15,294 nt of DNA from contig JADYXV010000246.1 in NCBI GenBank assembly GCA_020853995.1, forward strand, positions 1 through 15,294, read 5' to 3'. The notes beneath the pieces were generated by a model that saw only the letters and a program-made list of their open reading frames with translations, searched no databases and was not told where the DNA came from. The position numbers and the translations under genes were made by a program. Positions within the stretch are counted from its first letter, which is position 1; every line of letters begins with the position of its first letter. This stretch comes from Novosphingobium sp. GTDB taxonomy: Bacteria; Pseudomonadota; Alphaproteobacteria; Sphingomonadales; Sphingomonadaceae. Shown here one piece after another: positions 6,079 to 13,497 of the stretch.

Positions 6079-8205
6079 TCAGCGCGTTTCCAGCGCCTTG
6101 TCTTCATTGGCGCGTTTGATGACATAATGGCGGATCGTTTCGATCTGATCCTTCGTCATATACTTGCTCCAGCCGATCATTCCGTTGGCATTGAGAATGC
6201 CATCATGGACAACCGATTGCCACGCTTCGGGATCGGCATTCAATGGACTGTGTCGCAAATCGGGGAGCAGGCCGCCGACTGCCGCATCTCCGTGGCACAC
6301 CGTGCAGTATTGGCCATAGAGATTGTTACCCATCGCAACGGTTGCGGGCGTGCCGACCAGCGCCGGTGGATCGAGGCGCTTTTCCTCAAATGGTGGAGCA
6401 GAAGGCAGCTTGGCCGCCCCGCCGATCTTGAACACCAGCAAGCGGCTGATATTGCGCACAGGGCCTGATTTATCGGCGAGTACGCCGGTTGCCAGAGGCC
6501 ATACGCCACCCCATCCAGCCAACACGGCAACGTATTGATCGTTGCCAGCCTTGAACGTGATTGGGGCCGCGACGACTCCGGTTTGCGCGGGAAACGACCA
6601 CAGTTCCCTGCCGTCTTTGGCCGAATAAGCCGCGAACATACCCTTGGCGTTGCCTTGGAACAACAGGCCGCCCGCCGTGGCGAGCATGCCGCCGTTCCAA
6701 GGGCCGGGGAAGCTGATCCGCCAGCGCTCCTTCTTTGCGACCGGATCCCACGCGACAACCGCGCCGGTTGTGGCAGCCTTTGCGGCATCCCGCGCGGCCT
6801 TGATGGCGGGCATGGCACCTGCCGCGCTATCGATCCCTGTATTGAAACCGACCGCTTGTGGCTTCCAGTCCTTGCTCGGGAAATAGGGGTAAGCGGCAAA
6901 TTGCGCGGGGATATAGACCAGACGATTGGTCGGATCATAAGCCATCGGATGCCAACTGTGTGCACCCGCTGCTCCGGGCATGCTGATAAACGGCTTGCCA
7001 GTCAGGTCGTAGCGCGCCTCAGGATTTTCGATGGGGCGGCCAGACACAGGATCGAGCACCTTGGCCCAATTTAAAGGTGCATAGGCATTGCCCGAGATAA
7101 ACTGCCCGTTCGTCCGGTCAATCACATAGAAAAAGCCGTTCTTGGGCGCCTGCATCAGCACCTTGCGCGGTTTTCCATCGATTTCCATGTCGGCCAGAAT
7201 GATGTGCTGTGTGGCCGTGAAATCCCAGGTTTCGCCGGGCGTCTGCTGGAAGTGCCAAGCATATTCGCCAGTCTTGGCGTGGATCGCGACGATTGATGAC
7301 AAATACAGGTTATCGCCACCGCCGGGTGAGCGATATGCCTGATTCCACGGGCTGCCGTTGCCGACGCCGATGTAGAGCAGGTCAAGCTCGGGATCATAGG
7401 CCATCGCGTCCCACACGGTGCCGCCGCCGCCCAGCTTCCACCATTCGCCCTTCCAGGTGGCTTCGGCTTTCTTGAGGTATTCCTCGTCATTGTTGCCGGG
7501 TTTGTCGGGCACGGTGTAGAAACGCCAGAGCTGTTTTCCGGTTTGCGCATCATAGGCGGTGACATAGCCGCGCACGCCCATTTCCGCGCCGCCATTGCCG
7601 ATCATGATCATGCCGTTGATCGCGCGCGGTGCGCCGGTGATGGTATAGGGCTTGGTCTGGTCAACCGTGACGACCGACCACACTTCCTTGCCCGTGGCGC
7701 GGTCCAGCGCGACCAGCCGCCCGTCAAGCGTGCCCATGTAAAGCTTGGCGCCCCATGCCGCCATGCCGCGATTGACGACATCGCAGCACGCCTTGACCGC
7801 AGTTTCGCCCGGAACCTTGGGATCATATTCCCACAAAAGCTTGCCCGAAAGCGCGTCATAGGCCTTGGCCTTGGACCATGCGGTGCTGAAATAGATCTTG
7901 CCATCGATCACCAGCGGCGTGGCTTCCTGCCCGCGCGCGGTGTCCATATCGGCATACCATGCAAGGCCGAGTTCGCCGACATTGCCATCAGTGATCTGGT
8001 TCAGAGGGCTGAACCGCTGTTCGTCATAAGTGCGGCCATAGGACAGCCAGTTCGCGCCATCGGCAGCCATCAGGCTTTGTGCTGTGACCCCGCCCGATGC
8101 GCTTGCGACAGGGGTGTCTTTCACGCTGCATGCGGCCAGCGGCAGGGCCAGTGCCAGTGCCACCGATCCTGCCAGTGCCAGATTCAACTTGCGATTCCGA
8201 AGCAT
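6079..8205 (-). CDS. PQQ-dependent quinohemoprotein alcohol dehydrogenase, probable lipoprotein
   Basis: A type II quinohemoprotein dehydrogenase (708 aa) that oxidises a primary alcohol to an aldehyde outside the inner membrane, passing electrons through PQQ and heme c. ATG 8205 follows GAGAGGA; the in-frame GTG at 8220 overlaps that site and is rejected. A signal segment (about 1-25) ends in a lipobox-like LAAC with Cys26. The eight-bladed propeller part (about 45-595) shows GQEATPLVIDGKIYFSTAW, the vicinal disulfide Cys140-Cys141 (KACCDVV), probable calcium ligands Glu208 and Asn283 (GVGNGSPW), and catalytic Asp328 (GETWDFTATQ). A cytochrome c domain (about 622-708) has YCTVCHG (Cys634, Cys637, His638), with Met676 a likely sixth ligand. 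It precedes the aldehyde dehydrogenase gene. No PQQ biosynthesis genes are in the window. Confidence 0.95.
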   Translation of the reverse strand: MLRNRKLNLALAGSVALALALPLAACSVKDTPVASASGGVTAQSLMAADGANWLSYGRTYDEQRFSPLNQITDGNVGELGLAWYADMDTARGQEATPLVIDGKIYFSTAWSKAKAYDALSGKLLWEYDPKVPGETAVKACCDVVNRGMAAWGAKLYMGTLDGRLVALDRATGKEVWSVVTVDQTKPYTITGAPRAINGMIMIGNGGAEMGVRGYVTAYDAQTGKQLWRFYTVPDKPGNNDEEYLKKAEATWKGEWWKLGGGGTVWDAMAYDPELDLLYIGVGNGSPWNQAYRSPGGGDNLYLSSIVAIHAKTGEYAWHFQQTPGETWDFTATQHIILADMEIDGKPRKVLMQAPKNGFFYVIDRTNGQFISGNAYAPLNWAKVLDPVSGRPIENPEARYDLTGKPFISMPGAAGAHSWHPMAYDPTNRLVYIPAQFAAYPYFPSKDWKPQAVGFNTGIDSAAGAMPAIKAARDAAKAATTGAVVAWDPVAKKERWRISFPGPWNGGMLATAGGLLFQGNAKGMFAAYSAKDGRELWSFPAQTGVVAAPITFKAGNDQYVAVLAGWGGVWPLATGVLADKSGPVRNISRLLVFKIGGAAKLPSAPPFEEKRLDPPALVGTPATVAMGNNLYGQYCTVCHGDAAVGGLLPDLRHSPLNADPEAWQSVVHDGILNANGMIGWSKYMTKDQIETIRHYVIKRANEDKALETR

Positions 8206-8254
8206 CGTCAATCCTCTCACAGACGGCCGGTAATCCCGGCTCGATCAATCAGGT

Positions 8255-9820
8255 CTAGTTTACCATGCGCTGGGAGTCGCCCCAGTATTTGGTGCGCAAC
8301 GCTTTTTTGTCCATTTTGCCAGCGGCGGTGCGGGGGATCGCATCGACGAACTCTACCGACTTCGGAGCCTTTACGCCGCCGAGGCGCTCCTTGGCATAAG
8401 CGATGATTTCAGCGCCGGTGATGCCATCAGCGACCACCACGGCGTGGACCTGTTCGCCCCACTTTTCATGCGGGATGCCGAACACGCAGGCTTCCTTGAC
8501 TGCGGCCAGTTCGGTGACGGCAGCTTCCACTTCAGCGGTGAACACGTTGAACCCGCCCGAAACGACCATGTCCTTCTTGCGGTCTACGATATAAAGGTAG
8601 CCCTCTTCATCGAATTTGCCGACATCGCCTGTATGGTGCCAGCCGAACTTGCGTATTTCGGCGGTTTCTTCCGGCTTTTCAAAGTAGGAATGGGTGACCA
8701 GCGCGCCGCGTACGCAGATTTCGCCCGCCCCGCCCGGTGGCACATGGTTGCCATCATCATCTAGCAGCGCGACCTTGATCGAGCGTGTGGGTTTGCCGCA
8801 GGACGCCAGCTTTTCAGGGGCGCTGGCGGCAAAGCGCGCGACGTCTTCGGGCGGGAACCACGCCACGATCATCGGGCATTCCACCTGGCCATAGGACTGG
8901 CACATGGCGGGGCCGAAGATCGATACCGCCTGCCGCAGCTTTTCGGGGCTGCACGGCGATCCGACGAGGATGAATATCCTGAGCGAGGAATAATCGTGAT
9001 CGGCAATCTCGGGCGAGGCCAGCAATTGGTACATGGCCGTTGGCGGCAGGTACATGTGCGTGACTTTGTATTCCGCGATGGTGCGTAATACGGCCTCGGC
9101 ATCAAAGCCGGGCAGGATCACTTGCGTTGCGCCAAGGCTCATCGTGGAAAGCGCGATGGGACCGGCGGCGTGGGTGATGGGGGCCGAGACGAGCGCGACG
9201 GGATCATCGGTGCGCCCGCCCATGCCATCGGCGGCAGTTTCGATCATCGTACCCCAGCCAAGGTTGGTGACATTGGCCCCCTTTGACGGGCCGGTGGTGC
9301 CGCCGGTGGGGAAAATGCCGACCATGTCCATCAGGTTGCCGAAAGCATCGACTTCAGGTTCGATGAAGTCAGCTTCGGATAAACCTGCAACAAATTCGGC
9401 GAGGCTGGGATCATCGCCCATCCGCCGGTCAAGGCAGACGAAATGTTGCAGCGTGGGGCACAGGGCCTTGAGTTGCGCAACCTCGTCCGCCTTGGACGAA
9501 TGGTAGACCATCCATTTGAGGCGCACGTAATTGATATAGGCGGCGTTGGCATCAATCGCGTTGCGGGTGTTGACGGGCACCCATTTGCCATTCGCGCGCC
9601 ACATGGCGAGCAGGACGACCAGCAACATGCCATCGTTCGGGCCATAAAGACCCAGCAGATCCTGATTCTTGAACCCGGCTTTTTGCAGTGCGGCGGCGAT
9701 CAATACAGTCTGTTCACGGGTTTGCGCAAAGGTCAGCCTCAGGCCGGTTTCCGTATCAACAACGGCCAGCCGCTGCGGATTGCAATCGTGGCCACGGTCA
9801 AAGTAATCGATAGCGCGCAT
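8255..9820 (-). CDS. AMP-forming acyl-CoA synthetase
   Basis: An ANL-superfamily ligase that activates a carboxylic acid to its CoA thioester through an acyl-adenylate. From ATG 9820, preceded by GGGGA, it is 521 aa; longer readings from 9841 or 9862 lack a good ribosome site. The P-loop TGGTTGPSKG (172-181), YGQVE (310-314), the TGD (397-399) and IVDRKKDMVVSGGFNVF (411-427) hinge region, and the catalytic Lys502 in RTAAGKMDKK are all intact. It resembles 4-coumarate/fatty-acid CoA ligases broadly; the acid is not defined by sequence. It is the first gene of the six-gene operon, so the product of the downstream alcohol and aldehyde dehydrogenases is probably its substrate and the amidohydrolase its partner. 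The gap to the next gene is 49 bp and holds a small GCCGG/CCGGC hairpin (8226-8240). Confidence 0.92.
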   Translation of the reverse strand: MRAIDYFDRGHDCNPQRLAVVDTETGLRLTFAQTREQTVLIAAALQKAGFKNQDLLGLYGPNDGMLLVVLLAMWRANGKWVPVNTRNAIDANAAYINYVRLKWMVYHSSKADEVAQLKALCPTLQHFVCLDRRMGDDPSLAEFVAGLSEADFIEPEVDAFGNLMDMVGIFPTGGTTGPSKGANVTNLGWGTMIETAADGMGGRTDDPVALVSAPITHAAGPIALSTMSLGATQVILPGFDAEAVLRTIAEYKVTHMYLPPTAMYQLLASPEIADHDYSSLRIFILVGSPCSPEKLRQAVSIFGPAMCQSYGQVECPMIVAWFPPEDVARFAASAPEKLASCGKPTRSIKVALLDDDGNHVPPGGAGEICVRGALVTHSYFEKPEETAEIRKFGWHHTGDVGKFDEEGYLYIVDRKKDMVVSGGFNVFTAEVEAAVTELAAVKEACVFGIPHEKWGEQVHAVVVADGITGAEIIAYAKERLGGVKAPKSVEFVDAIPRTAAGKMDKKALRTKYWGDSQRMVN

Positions 9821-9895
9821 CAGATATCCCCAAAGGTTCATGTCCGGCCGAGGCGGTTGCACGCCCGTTTTCCGATTCCGACCGCTTCTTATTTG

Positions 9896-9912
9896 TTAGT
9901 AGAGCATACTAA
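9896..9912. promoter_or_regulatory. Perfect 6-bp dyad at the operon promoter, candidate operator
   Basis: TTAGTA, a 5-base centre (GAGCA), then TACTAA form a perfect 17-bp inverted repeat. On the minus strand it overlaps the candidate -10 of the catabolic operon, so a bound repressor would block transcription. Arm length and spacing suggest a dimeric regulator, for example MarR or GntR type, but no regulator gene is in the window. Confidence 0.5.
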
Positions 9913-9933
9913 ATCACAAGGCGCAGCGGTCAA
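9906..9933 (-). promoter_or_regulatory. Candidate sigma70-like promoter of the catabolic operon
   Basis: On the minus strand TTGACC (9933-9928) and TAGTAT (9911-9906) are separated by 16 bp, predicting a start near 9899 and a leader of about 80 nt before the acyl-CoA synthetase ATG at 9820. The -35 matches five of six consensus bases and the -10 four of six. Confidence 0.5.
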
Positions 9934-10235
9934 GCCTGCGGGACCGGTAAAGTCATGCCCGAACGGGTAGCCATTATGCGGGGGCCTGCGCATGGCGCGA
10001 TGCACAGCGTTTCATCAGGTGCAACTTTGGCTAGTGGAATTTGGGGCATGACCGGATCAGGGGCTCAAGCAACAGTGGCCATGCTCCAGCGGGTAGGGCT
10101 CTTGACGCGCGATGGAATGCGCAGAGCGCGCCATGTGGCTGCGTACCGTAGGCAAGATCGGGCGTATCGGCAGTGGTTTGCGTTGCCGAGAACGCGTGAT
10201 TTTGCAGAGAGACGATAGCGTTTGTTGGGGTGTGG
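9934..10235. other. Intergenic region without a convincing gene
   Basis: About 300 bp between the operon promoter and the small membrane protein gene. Short open frames exist on both strands (for example 9955-10218, +), but they lack a good ribosome site and read as low-complexity, Arg-rich sequence. I saw no tRNA, strong terminator or recognisable regulatory RNA; only small inverted repeats such as CCCGAACGGG near 9958. Confidence 0.5.
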
Positions 10236-10445
10236 CTAATTGGCGGGGCCGCTTTGGGCCGCGCCAACCAATGTATCTCCGGCCTTATCAGGCAGAGTCC
10301 AGATGATCAGATTGATGATCATCACCCCTGCCAGCGTGAGCATCAGGACCGGACGCTGGCGCTCTCCCCGCCGGAAAAGGAACACTGCCCCACCGACAAG
10401 CGCGATGGCAGCAAGCATGAGCAGAGAGAGCGCAGCGTCTAACAT
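10236..10445 (-). CDS. Small two-helix membrane protein, unknown function
   Basis: The 69-aa product has two hydrophobic stretches (about 3-24 and 33-51) separated by a basic FRRGERQRP loop, so it should be an inner-membrane protein with the loop in the cytoplasm. ATG 10445 lies 9 bp after the stop of the 118-aa gene, in the same direction, so the two are probably co-transcribed. No clear Shine-Dalgarno sequence is visible, which fits reinitiation from the upstream gene. I do not recognise the family. Confidence 0.65.
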   Translation of the reverse strand: MLDAALSLLMLAAIALVGGAVFLFRRGERQRPVLMLTLAGVMIINLIIWTLPDKAGDTLVGAAQSGPAN

Positions 10446-10454
10446 CGGCGTGCG

Positions 10455-10811
10455 TTAGCCGCCGAACAGGCCCTTGGCCATACCGGCGATGTCATTGATG
10501 GGATTGCCGTCGCCATCCTTGTCGAGCATGCCGGTGATGGTCTTCATCGCATCGCCCTGCCCCAGCATGGCCGCCAGATTGCCAAGACCGCCTTCACCAC
10601 CAAGTTGGCCGACGATTTCTTGCAGTTTCGAAGCATCAAGGCCCGATGTGGCAGCAGCCGTTGTGATGGTATCACCTTCAGCCTGATGACCGGCAGTCAA
10701 TGCGCCGATAGCGGTTGCAGCCATCGCAGGATCGAGCCCGACTTTCGCGGCCAGATCCTTTAAATCAACATTACCCGTGACTTGGCCGATAATCGAATCA
10801 AGCATGCTCAT
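10455..10811 (-). CDS. Small protein with calcium-loop-like motif, unknown function
   Basis: The 118-aa protein starts at ATG 10811 behind a strong AAGGGGGAAG ribosome site. It is rich in Gly, Ala and Asp with few aromatic residues, and alternates short helices (LKDLAAKVGLDPAMAATAIGAL, about 18-39, and LQEIVGQLGG, 63-72) with glycine linkers, somewhat like the DUF937/YidB class, which I cannot confirm. Near the C-terminus DKDGDGNPIND (97-107) has the D-x-D-x-D-G spacing of EF-hand/dockerin-type calcium loops, but the usual acidic residue 12 is Ile. There is no signal peptide. It is 88 bp downstream of the GST gene and just upstream of the small membrane protein gene. Confidence 0.72.
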   Translation of the reverse strand: MSMLDSIIGQVTGNVDLKDLAAKVGLDPAMAATAIGALTAGHQAEGDTITTAAATSGLDASKLQEIVGQLGGEGGLGNLAAMLGQGDAMKTITGMLDKDGDGNPINDIAGMAKGLFGG

Positions 10812-10864
10812 AGTACTTCCCCCTTAGAGAATGCACATATTAGCAGCGCCCTGCCGGACCGCTA

Positions 10865-10888
10865 GCGCACATGAAGTTAACAGTGCGC
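10865..10888 (-). terminator. Weak hairpin after the GST gene
   Basis: GCGCAC (10865-10870) and GTGCGC (10883-10888) form a 6-bp GC-rich stem with a 12-nt loop, 10 bp downstream of the GST stop on the minus strand. No T-run follows, so any termination is likely partial. Confidence 0.25.
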
Positions 10889-10898
10889 AAGGCGGTGG

Positions 10899-11546
10899 TT
10901 ACATGGCCATGATGCGCTTGGCGACGACCTCTTCCCGCTCTGCCACGGCAGCCCACGCAGGGCGTGCAGTAACGCGGTCATACCATGCCGCTGTCATCAC
11001 ACGCTGCGCCGCATCGATGCCGTGGCCGACATAGGCCAGAGTGCGCATGATCGAAGCGATCGCGATATCGGCAAGGGTGAAGGTTTCGCCCACCAGCCAG
11101 CCTTGCGCGGGAACTTGGGTTTCAAGCCAATCCAGCAAGCGCGGAAGTTCGGCTTCACCTTGCAAGGCAATGGCTTCATCGCCGCCAACTTTGAGCAGCT
11201 TTGGGCCGACCAGCCGGTTGAACAGGATCTTGAGGCCCGAAGTGCCCAGAACCGTATCGGCATATTCATCCCAGAACACGGTCTTGCCGCGCAATTGCGG
11301 ATCAGCAGGCAGCAGGCAAGGATCGGGGTACTTGGCTTCAAGATAGAAGGCGATGGCCGACGAATCAGCCAGCGTAAACCCATCGTCATCAATTGCGGGG
11401 ATCTTCCCTAAAGGGCTGGCCGTGAGAAATTCGGGATCGGTGCTGCCGGGGCCACCGCGCGCCAGATCCCACGAAACGCCCTTTTCCGTGGCAATTACGG
11501 CCACTTTGCGGACAAATGGCGAAAGCAGGGCACCATAAAGCTTCAT
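10899..11546 (-). CDS. Glutathione S-transferase family protein
   Basis: A soluble GST-fold protein (215 aa) from ATG 11546, set by a GGGAG ribosome site; the longer reading from 11582 is less likely. The N-terminal thioredoxin-like domain (about 1-77) has the opening MKLYGALLSPFVRKV with Ser9 as the probable glutathione-activating residue, the cis-proline segment GKIPAI (Pro50) and the gamma-glutamyl site DSSAI (61-65). An all-helical C-terminal domain (about 85-215) carries the conserved FTLADIAIASI segment. GSTs of lignin-degrading sphingomonads include the beta-etherases LigE/F/G, but I see no special resemblance to them; it is best left as a general GST. It diverges from cobS with 79 bp between the starts. 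Confidence 0.88.
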   Translation of the reverse strand: MKLYGALLSPFVRKVAVIATEKGVSWDLARGGPGSTDPEFLTASPLGKIPAIDDDGFTLADSSAIAFYLEAKYPDPCLLPADPQLRGKTVFWDEYADTVLGTSGLKILFNRLVGPKLLKVGGDEAIALQGEAELPRLLDWLETQVPAQGWLVGETFTLADIAIASIMRTLAYVGHGIDAAQRVMTAAWYDRVTARPAWAAVAEREEVVAKRIMAM

Positions 11547-11625
11547 CGATTTTCTCCCATTCCAACGGACAGGTTTCTTCAAACCTTATTGCAGCGCTGC
11601 GCGCGCCCGTATAGGCGGGACAACG

Positions 11626-12606
11626 ATGAGCGATATACCCCACAATCACGCGACGACCCTGCTCGCCGCGCCCGACACGCAAATTGATGTCCGCGAAACC
11701 TTCGGCATCGATATCGACATGAAAGTTCCCGCGTTTTCGCGTGTGGACGAACGCGTGCCAGATACCGATGCAACTTCTGTGTTTGATCCGGACACCACTT
11801 TGGCGATCCTTGCAGGCTTTGCCTACAACCGTCGCGTTATGGTGCAGGGCTTCCACGGCACCGGCAAATCGACTCACATTGAACAGGTTGCCGCACGGCT
11901 TAACTGGCCATGCATCCGCATCAACCTTGATGCGCATATCAGCCGTATCGATCTGGTGGGCCGCGACGCAATCGTATTGCGCGATGGCCTGCAAGTGACA
12001 GAATTCCGCGAAGGCCTGTTGCCGTGGGCGCTGCAAACACCAACCGCTCTGGTGTTTGACGAGTATGACGCGGGCCGCCCGGACGTGATGTTCGTGATCC
12101 AGCGCGTGCTGGAAACCGAAGGCAAGCTGACCCTGCTTGACCAGAACCGCGTGATCCGCCCGAACCCCTACTTCCGCCTGTTCGCCACGGCAAACACGGT
12201 GGGCCTAGGCGATACGTCAGGGCTTTATCACGGTACCCAAGCCATCAACCAGGGGCAGATGGACCGGTGGAACCTGGTCGTTGCGCTGAATTATCTGACT
12301 GAAGCTACGGAAGTCGAAATCGTCAGCAAGAAGCTGCCCGATCTTGATCGCAAGATCGTGACCGACATGGTGCGCGTGGCAAACTTCTCGCGCCAAGGCT
12401 TCATCAACGGCGACATCTCGACCGTGATGAGCCCGCGCACGGTGATCAGCTGGGCGCAGAACAGCAAGATTTTCAACGACGTCGGTTTCGCGTTCCGCCT
12501 GTCATTCCTGAACAAGTGCGACGAAACGGAGCGGGTGCTGGTGGCGGAATACTACCAGCGCGTTTTCGGCAAGGAATTGCCCGAAAGCGTTGCACACCGG
12601 GGGTAA
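11626..12606 (+). CDS. cobS: Aerobic cobaltochelatase subunit CobS
   Basis: CobS is the AAA+ ATPase that with CobT drives cobalt insertion into hydrogenobyrinate a,c-diamide by CobN in aerobic cobalamin synthesis. The 326-aa length is typical. Visible motifs are the N-terminal FGIDIDMKVPAFS (26-38), Walker A GFHGTGKST (75-83), Walker B ALVFDEYDAG (141-150) and the sensor segment LFATANTVGLGDTSGLYHGT (185-204). The start is ATG 11626 after a modest GCGGGA. The partner cobT, often adjacent, is not here: a strong terminator follows the stop. Related AAA+ ATPases (MoxR type) exist, but the family-specific segments support CobS. A small dyad, GGTTT-CTTC-AAACC (11572-11585), lies between it and the divergent GST gene. 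Confidence 0.93.
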   Translation: MSDIPHNHATTLLAAPDTQIDVRETFGIDIDMKVPAFSRVDERVPDTDATSVFDPDTTLAILAGFAYNRRVMVQGFHGTGKSTHIEQVAARLNWPCIRINLDAHISRIDLVGRDAIVLRDGLQVTEFREGLLPWALQTPTALVFDEYDAGRPDVMFVIQRVLETEGKLTLLDQNRVIRPNPYFRLFATANTVGLGDTSGLYHGTQAINQGQMDRWNLVVALNYLTEATEVEIVSKKLPDLDRKIVTDMVRVANFSRQGFINGDISTVMSPRTVISWAQNSKIFNDVGFAFRLSFLNKCDETERVLVAEYYQRVFGKELPESVAHRG

Positions 12607-12630
12607 CTCCTTGGCGCTTTTCCGGAATTG

Positions 12631-12670
12631 AAAAAGGCTCCTGGTGCTTGCCGGGGGCCTTTTTTGTTTT
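12631..12670 (+). terminator. Rho-independent terminator after cobS
   Basis: A 14-bp stem, 12631-12644 with 12651-12664 (AAAAAGGC paired with GCCTTTTT at the base, two G-T wobbles inside), with a TGCTTG loop and a T-rich tail TTTTTTGTTTT. It starts 24 bp after the cobS stop. The A-run on the 5' side means the same hairpin is followed by T residues on the other strand and may work in both directions. Confidence 0.88.
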
Positions 12671-12808
12671 GGTCCAGTATTTGGCCACACCCGCTGGGGC
12701 AATGGGCTGGTTATGCCAACGAAGGCATTATGATGCTCATGGCAGAATAACATAGACCGCTGCCTGAAGATCCCGCTTCATCGCACCGGATGGTTTTTCG
12801 CCATAACC

Positions 12809-13009
12809 TTACTTCACCACATCCGCTTCATGCCACACGACGGCCTGCGCCACTTTGATGCAGTCCATGCCGCCATCATATGTCATCGTTGGTGAACCAT
12901 AAAGCCGCCAGCCTTGGTCCAGCGCTTCGGACACGCGCTCGCAAAAGGCGCGGTCGTCCTTTCCGGTCAGCAGCCGATAAATGGGGCGGTCTTCGGGGGT
13001 ATGATGCAT
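12809..13009 (-). CDS. DUF1737 domain protein
   Basis: A 66-aa protein of unknown function with the family core IYRLLTGKDDRAFCERVSEA and the region around GWRLYGSPTMTYDGG, making up nearly the whole protein. The start at 13009 is well supported by a perfect AAGGAG site that overlaps the stop of the GNAT gene, so the two are translationally linked. It is soluble with no signal peptide. It is probably the last gene of the hslVU transcript. Confidence 0.85.
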   Translation of the reverse strand: MHHTPEDRPIYRLLTGKDDRAFCERVSEALDQGWRLYGSPTMTYDGGMDCIKVAQAVVWHEADVVK

Positions 13010-13018
13010 GATCGCTCC

Positions 13019-13480
13019 TTAAACGTCTGCTTGCCAGCACAACACTTCACCGTCCTCATCGTCAAGACGCTGACCGGTTTGAACAAACCCGTTTCGCGTC
13101 AGAACCCGTTGCGAGGCGATGTTGTCAGTGCGTGTTTCTGCATAGACTGTCCGGACGCGCGGCTCTCCTTTCGCCCATCTCAGCAATTCTGCGACAGCCG
13201 CAGTGGCATGACCCTGCCCCCGGAAAGAAGGGGCGATGCCATAGCCGATCTGGAGAACGCCGGAGTCCCGGAGTGCCGTGATTGAAAGCAGGCCGACAAG
13301 TTGTCTGCCGCAAATGATCCACCACGCAGAAGGTGCAAAAGTGGCCCGAACGGTGTCGGCCAATCCTGCAAGCATCTCCAGAACGGTATGTTCCGCTATG
13401 GGACTTACGGGAAAATCAATACCGGAGGTTGGCGGCAAACCTGCAAGCAGGCGTTCGAACTGATCGCCTTCAGCCGCCAT
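13019..13480 (-). CDS. GNAT family N-acetyltransferase
   Basis: A GNAT-fold acetyltransferase (RimJ/RimL-like in layout) that would transfer acetyl from acetyl-CoA to an amine. The 153-aa reading from ATG 13480 is chosen; the slightly longer frame would need TTG at 13495. The CoA pyrophosphate loop is visible as IGYGIAPSFRGQGHATAAVA (78-97; R87-G-Q-G90-H-A92), and the C-terminal NIASQRVLTRNGFVQTG (120-136) is the usual motif B region. The substrate is unknown. The start lies 17 nt after the GFA gene stop, with no obvious Shine-Dalgarno sequence, suggesting coupling to it. Confidence 0.85.
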   Translation of the reverse strand: MAAEGDQFERLLAGLPPTSGIDFPVSPIAEHTVLEMLAGLADTVRATFAPSAWWIICGRQLVGLLSITALRDSGVLQIGYGIAPSFRGQGHATAAVAELLRWAKGEPRVRTVYAETRTDNIASQRVLTRNGFVQTGQRLDDEDGEVLCWQADV

Positions 13481-13497
13481 CAAACGGGCTGGCAAAG

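Noticed and set aside
7543..8406. 287-codon open frame on the plus strand
   Set aside because: Antisense to the quinohemoprotein dehydrogenase and the end of the acyl-CoA synthetase, with a Cys/Arg/His-rich translation and no recognisable domain.
2371..9820. Polyvinyl alcohol degradation operon (PQQ alcohol dehydrogenase plus hydrolase)
   Set aside because: A CoA ligase, an aldehyde dehydrogenase and an amidohydrolase are not part of that system as I know it, and the alpha/beta hydrolase is too short and of another type than oxidised-PVA hydrolase.
9955..10218. Possible 87-aa gene in the intergenic region
   Set aside because: No convincing ribosome site, Arg-rich composition and no recognisable motif; kept as non-coding.
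10899..11546. GST as a lignin beta-etherase (LigE/F/G type)
   Set aside because: Tempting beside an aryl-propanone operon, but the N-terminal residues do not resemble the beta-etherases I remember, and it lies outside the operon next to unrelated genes.
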